This document shows, in pieces, positions 59,900 to 64,000 of a stretch of DNA of 64,000 nt (within the stretch, counting starts at the first letter, position 1; each line of letters starts with the position of its first letter). Location of the stretch: assembly GCA_965261105.1 (NCBI GenBank), contig CBDHCM010000006.1, forward strand, positions 2,418,001 to 2,482,000, in the 5' to 3' direction. The stretch is from Aldehydirespirator sp965261105 (lineage in GTDB: Bacteria; Actinomycetota; Acidimicrobiia; Acidimicrobiales; Aldehydirespiratoraceae). A program made the position numbers and the translations under genes. Under the pieces are notes generated by a model, which saw nothing but the letters and a program-made list of their open reading frames with translations, searched no databases and was not told the DNA's origin.

Positions 59900-61011
59900 T
59901 GGTGCCCTCGATTCTGCCGTTGGAGGGGCGGCCGGCACAGTGCCAGTTGAGGATCTCGTCTGACCATGCGATGAACGTGTCGACGGTGTCGTGGTACTCG
60001 GGCAGCTCGCCGGTCTCGTAGAGGTCTGTAGAACCGCCCGAGGGCTTCCAGGGCGCCGTCATAGTCGTCGGCGGTGTAGAGGCCGTGGAGCTCCTGCAGT
60101 GCCTGCCAGCCGGCTTTGAGGCGGGGGTGGGCGTCGAACAGCTCATCGAGGCGGGCGCGGTCGGCGTCGGTGAGGGTGTCGCCTCTGCGCAGCAGCGCGA
60201 ACCGGGCCCGGAACACCTCGGGGTCGAAGGCGGGCTTGACGCCTTTGGGCTCTCGGCGCTGGACGTCGCGGCGCACCTGGGTGAGAGCGGCCGCGAACCA
60301 TCTGATGACATGGAACCGGTCCAGCACATGGCGGGCGTGGCCGAGGTGGGCGTCGATGGCCGCCTTGTAGGCGCGCGATCCGTCGCTGACCACCACCTTG
60401 ACCTGCTTGCACCAGCGATGTCCCTGCTGCATCAAAAACGCTGACAGCGCAGCCGCGTTGCGGTGCTCGACCATCGCCAGGGTCCGGCCGGTGTCGCCGT
60501 TGACGATCACGGTCACATAGCGGTGCCGTTTGCGCATCGAGGTCTCATCGACCAACAGCACCGAGCAGCGGCGGCTGCGGCGCCGCTCAGCGACCAGAGC
60601 CGACCAGACGTCCACCACCGCGCGCACCGCGTGCCAGTGCACACCGCGGCGGCGCGCCGCCGCGCTGAACGTCATCACCTTCGCGTCAGCGACCACCCGA
60701 CGCGCCAGACGCCCCGTCAGCGCGCCCTCCAACGCGGGATGGTCCTCCAAGAAGCGGCTGTCGCAGTTGTCGCACACCATCCTGCGCCGCGACCACACCA
60801 ACAGGGTGCGCCGCCCCGACACCTCCAGGTCGCGGATCTTCTTGTCGCGGCGGTCATGCACCCTGTGGCAGCGGAACCCGCACTGCGGGCAGCGCAGCCT
60901 CCTGAACGTCGACTCGACGCTCACCCTGAGCGCTCCCGGCGCGTCCTCGAGCACCCCCAGCACACGGACCTGCGGCAAGTGCAGCCGAACTGCCATAACA
61001 TCGCAAGCCAT
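59900..61011 (-). pseudogene. ISL3-family transposase of copy 2, split by the Tn554-like element
   Basis: The ATG at 61011 and about 370 codons match copy 1 closely (differences such as Lys for His after RREP). It has the same extra base after TTC TAC (near 60027), and stops matching after NGRIEGT where the transposon begins. The last part lies at 56131-56250. Not functional. Confidence 0.88.
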
Positions 61012-61307
61012 CGGGGCCCTCCTGGATCGTTGATCTCTCAATCACCGATTCCAGCAGGGCCTCGACCCCTGCTCACCGACCCTCAACCACCCCGCTCCCC
61101 ACGTTTCCGCGAAGGCTCAAGTGATCACACCAAGCGGGAGATGGAACCACAGGCGCGCGATGGCCCGGTTCCTGTCGGGGGAACGCTGCCCGTCAGGGTT
61201 CTCAGGCTCCTCACCAGTAGACCCGTGTCCGCCGTTCACCTGATTACAAGCACCGATTCTTGCAGACCTACAAGCTTCTGCGAATCTTCGTCAGGAAGCC
61301 AACCACA

Positions 61308-62495
61308 TCAATCTAAACTACGTGCAGCGTCCAACGCTTCCTCGAACGGTGGTTTGTAGTCACCCCACACGAGAGGCAAGACATCCTTATAGCCAGATTT
61401 GAGAGCGGCGTGAGCCTTGCTGCCCTTCGCGAAAATAGGGCTGCTGCTGAACCCGGTATCAGGGCGAGGGTGCGTCTCCCGGCGTGGCCACATTCTACGA
61501 ACGTGCTCAGCCAATGGAGCTATGACACTCCTGACCTCTTGAACATGCTCCGAAGAACTAGCGACACAACACAGGTCATAGAGGTCTCGACTTCGCTCAG
61601 CAAGCCAGTCATATTCCTTTTCGGCGGCTCGCTTGTGCAAGGCTAGAAACTTGTTGGCAACAATATACGGAACGGAAACAGCCGCCACATCGAACTCTTG
61701 TAACTCAGGAAAAACCTTGCAAGTCTCAGTAGAAGCAGCCTTACCTATGAGAGATTGTGCTCTAGCGGGCACCCAAAAGCGGTAGGTTCCACTCGTAGCA
61801 TCATTCAACTGCGTAACGACATCATCATCGGGTACGGTGATGTCTGCCACCTCTGTCTTCAAATACTCAGGTGCGTCCCCTACGGTAATATGACCTCTTG
61901 TCACGTATCCCGTAGAGGTTCTCTTGTGTGATGTAGGGTCTAGATCAGGAGCAGCCCCTCTAGCAGATGCCAGTAGAGCGTTTCGTCTGAACTTCTTTCG
62001 CTTCTTCTCACCCATCTTCTGACTAGCGATAAAGAGCAAATCGATATCTTCAGAGTCTCTTTCGGTGATCCTGTGAGCGCTCACCAAGGACGTACCGCCC
62101 CCGAAAGCGATGGAACCCATAGGTAGTGATCCTTCCATGATCTCTGATCCGGGAGGAAAGTCAGCGAATAGCCTCCGTAAGGCTTGGTGCATGTGGTAGT
62201 CACGAGTCAGTGATTCATCTGACAACCCAAAATGCTGCTTCGCCGTGGCTAGGCTTTGTTCAAAATCGCGCTGATTCTGGCACAGCAGCCTTCCTCCAGT
62301 GTCCTCCACTCCTACCAAACGTGAAGATAGACGCAAAGGGTAAGTCTCTTGCTCTTTGGGCAGATTGGATCGGTTCTTGTGGTCAGGACACGTATCGGCA
62401 AAGTTGGTGCAAGTTCCGCCTCGTACGGTACTAGCCCCGCACAACGGTCTGCCATATGGATTAGACGCACGTCGCGTCTTCATCTTGCCCGACAC
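61308..62495 (-). CDS. AbiEii-like nucleotidyltransferase toxin with N-terminal zinc knuckle
   Basis: 395 residues. The nucleotidyltransferase core is visible: GGGTSLVSAHRIT and DSEDIDLLF (Gly-Gly-Ser/Thr...Asp-x-Asp), with a later basic helix ANKFLALHKR. An N-terminal Cys/His group (LCGASTVRGGTCTNF, then TCPDH, residues 18-39) looks like a small zinc knuckle, which AbiEii proteins do not usually have. AbiEii toxins block growth during phage infection by modifying tRNA. Overlaps the antitoxin gene by 16 bp. Lower GC than core genes suggests transfer. Confidence 0.8.
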   Translation of the reverse strand: MSGKMKTRRASNPYGRPLCGASTVRGGTCTNFADTCPDHKNRSNLPKEQETYPLRLSSRLVGVEDTGGRLLCQNQRDFEQSLATAKQHFGLSDESLTRDYHMHQALRRLFADFPPGSEIMEGSLPMGSIAFGGGTSLVSAHRITERDSEDIDLLFIASQKMGEKKRKKFRRNALLASARGAAPDLDPTSHKRTSTGYVTRGHITVGDAPEYLKTEVADITVPDDDVVTQLNDATSGTYRFWVPARAQSLIGKAASTETCKVFPELQEFDVAAVSVPYIVANKFLALHKRAAEKEYDWLAERSRDLYDLCCVASSSEHVQEVRSVIAPLAEHVRRMWPRRETHPRPDTGFSSSPIFAKGSKAHAALKSGYKDVLPLVWGDYKPPFEEALDAARSLD

Positions 62496-63163
62496 TCCAT
62501 GCGTGAAGGCATCTTCTCGACCAGTTCCCGCAGACGCTCATAGTATGTCGCTTGCTGAGACATCTCCTTGTTGCCTGCTCGCATCAAGGCTTCTCGACGG
62601 ATGACAGCACCCTCTCCCAATGATGACAAGCTAGTTCCACCCAAGAAGAAGTCCAGAGCGTCTTTCCACGGAAAATCACCGAACCGGCCGGTGCGTAGCC
62701 CTTCCAACACTGTGACTTCTGCCCATGTCAACCATCGACGATTGGGGTTGGTGCGCGCTAGGAAAGCACAATAAGGAAACTGGGCGCGTGGTGTCCGGCC
62801 CACGACCGCGATTTGGGTCTTCACTGGTGATTGCCATGCCCACCGCAGCTTGGACAGAGCCGACAGAGACCCGTATCCTGACCCTGGGCCTGCGTATCTC
62901 ATTGCGAAGGGCGCGTAATCGATGCGGTACGAATCGGGTGCCGTTCGGATGTAGCAGCCTTGGGCGACTCGTTCTATGCCTTCCTCTGCTTTCGCCATCT
63001 CGCTCAGAGCCTTAGCTGCCACTCCGGGGGTCACGTCGGGGATGTCCCCCAACCGGAAGAACGTGTATTCAGGCAGAGCCTTCACCCATTCGCGCGCCCG
63101 CGCCGACTGAGACCCTCCACGAGGGGATCGCACCGAAGGTCGTCTGGGCGTCGTGGCCTCCAT
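62480..63163 (-). CDS. AbiEi-like antitoxin
   Basis: 227 residues. Basic N-terminus, winged-helix region (REWVKALPEYTFFRLGDIPD), then GYGSLSALSKLRWAWQSPV and TWAEVTVLEGLRTGRFGDFP, the pattern of AbiEi-type transcriptional antitoxins. First gene of the pair; it would repress the operon and counteract the toxin. The usual position before the toxin and the overlap support the assignment. Confidence 0.75.
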   Translation of the reverse strand: MEATTPRRPSVRSPRGGSQSARAREWVKALPEYTFFRLGDIPDVTPGVAAKALSEMAKAEEGIERVAQGCYIRTAPDSYRIDYAPFAMRYAGPGSGYGSLSALSKLRWAWQSPVKTQIAVVGRTPRAQFPYCAFLARTNPNRRWLTWAEVTVLEGLRTGRFGDFPWKDALDFFLGGTSLSSLGEGAVIRREALMRAGNKEMSQQATYYERLRELVEKMPSRMECRAR

Positions 63164-63341
63164 GATCTCATCGTAGCACGCCTCAGGGACAAGCCGCCTC
63201 TTGTTACCATATTCTTACGGTTTCCGGTGCCCGCGGGGCTGCCATGAACCTGCTGAGGGTCGCTATGGGTGCCCCGCAGAGCAGTCGTGGAAACGGGCAC
63301 TTCGGGAGGGGCGAGTCAATGCGGCTTGGCTGCTCCAAGCG

Positions 63342-64000
63342 ATGTACGTCGACAAGAAGCTCGACGGGGTGCAGGCCGTGCAAACGCTGTCGCGTCTCAA
63401 CCGGATCGCACCCGCCAAGAGCGACCCGTTCGTGTTGGATTTCGTCAACAAGCCCGACGACATCGGTGACGCCTTCGCTCCCTACTACGACCAGACACAC
63501 CTAGAAGCCCCATCAGACCCCAACAAACTCGATGGCCTCAAACACGAACTTGATGAGATGCAGGTCTACCACAGCGACGAAGTGGAGAGGTTCGCCAAGG
63601 TCTACTTCCTGCCCTCCCACCAGAAGCAAGCCAAGCACCATCCGCTGCTCACGAAGGAGCTTCAACCCGCTGTCGGCCGGTTCCGCCAACTCAGCGAAGA
63701 CGACCAGGAGAAGTTCCGTGACCGGCTCGGCGCGTATGTCCGGCTCTACGTGTTCATGAGCCAGATCATCTCCTACGCCGACAGCGACCTTGAACAACTG
63801 GCGGCGTTCTCTCGGAAGCTGCTGCCGAACCTTGGCGACGGTCTTGACGATCAGATACACCTCGAAGGCGACGTGGAGTTGGAGTTCTACCGGCTACAGC
63901 GTGTCTCCTCTGGCGCAATCGAACTAGGCGACGGCGAGACCGTCAAGAGTCCCACCGAGGTAGGCACAGGCCGCTCAGAAGAAGATGAAGCACCACTATC
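63342..64000 (+). pseudogene. hsdR: hsdR (type I restriction endonuclease) 3' part, 5' end missing, 3' end outside window
   Basis: Opens mid-protein with LLQAMYVDKKLDGVQAVQTL and SRLNRIAPAKSDPFVLDFVN, motifs V-VI of the HsdR helicase core, and continues into the helical C-terminal region (YVRLYVFMSQIISYADSDLE) to the window edge. The nuclease and the first helicase motifs are absent. The break lies about 180 bp from the AbiE pair. The ATG at 63342 is only a convenient codon inside the frame. Confidence 0.85.

Larger units (their letters stand above)
56088..61118 (-). mobile_element. ISL3-family insertion sequence, copy 2, interrupted
   Basis: The right end (56088-56250) and the left end with most of the transposase (59900-61118) match copy 1 at 41512-42865. 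Between them lies a Tn554-like transposon. Joining the two parts restores about 1.37 kb, the size of copy 1 plus a 20-bp tandem duplication (GCATCCTCGTGACATAATGA in the minus sense) near the right end. Confidence 0.9.

Noticed and set aside
63244..63504. Small plus-strand gene before the hsdR remnant
   Set aside because: It overlaps the hsdR frame, which has clear helicase motifs, in a different frame.

Overview
The window is high-GC DNA from an actinobacterium. DUF222/HNH endonuclease genes, paired DUF35 acyl-CoA-associated proteins, a mitochondrial-type aconitase, AceK, and a fused fatty acyl-CoA reductase/HAD protein together suggest the class Acidimicrobiia. That placement is an inference from gene content and has moderate confidence.

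The first part (about 1-26 kb) is mostly core metabolism. It holds two overlapping DUF35 genes (1-1002, minus), a polytopic membrane protein, an M23 peptidase, tRNA-Val(CAC), a DUF222/HNH gene, an amidase, and the peptidoglycan genes murF and ddl. A plus-strand operon follows (10.7-16.0 kb): acyl-CoA reductase/HAD fusion, LarA-like protein, and PlsC-type acyltransferase. Then come a small toxin-antitoxin-like pair, aconitase, an acyl-CoA carboxylase carboxyltransferase, citrate synthase, a quinone oxidoreductase, AceK and chorismate mutase. Between 5.4 and 6.4 kb lie the collapsed remains of a HerA-SbcD-SbcC DNA-repair operon, keeping only pieces of each gene. Many intergenic gaps in this half carry tandem arrays, two with an exact 50-bp period.

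From 26 kb on the DNA is accessory. In order: a MITE-like element, an IS1182-family insertion at the stop codon of a second DUF222/HNH gene, McrBC restriction, three toxin-antitoxin pairs within 2.6 kb, a truncated VOC gene, a DUF2510-phospholipase D-zinc-ribbon protein, tRNA-Val(GAC), an enoyl-CoA hydratase with a divergent ArsR regulator, and a hipBA module whose hipA has an in-frame TAG. ISL3 copy 1 follows.

From 43 to 52.5 kb are two runs of unrecognised membrane, lipoprotein, HEPN-like and zinc-ribbon genes. These are the best place here to look for an undescribed system. After them come a DUF2971 gene, a 5'-truncated adenine methyltransferase cut next to a deleted IS630 copy, and ISL3 copy 2. 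ISL3 copy 2 is itself split by a complete Tn554-like tnpABC transposon. The window closes with an AbiE toxin-antitoxin pair and the 3' part of a type I restriction hsdR gene.

The recurring themes are restriction/defence genes eroded by insertion and deletion, tandem repeats expanding both between and inside genes, and several promoters whose -10 box lies only 6-7 nt before the start codon, which implies leaderless mRNAs.
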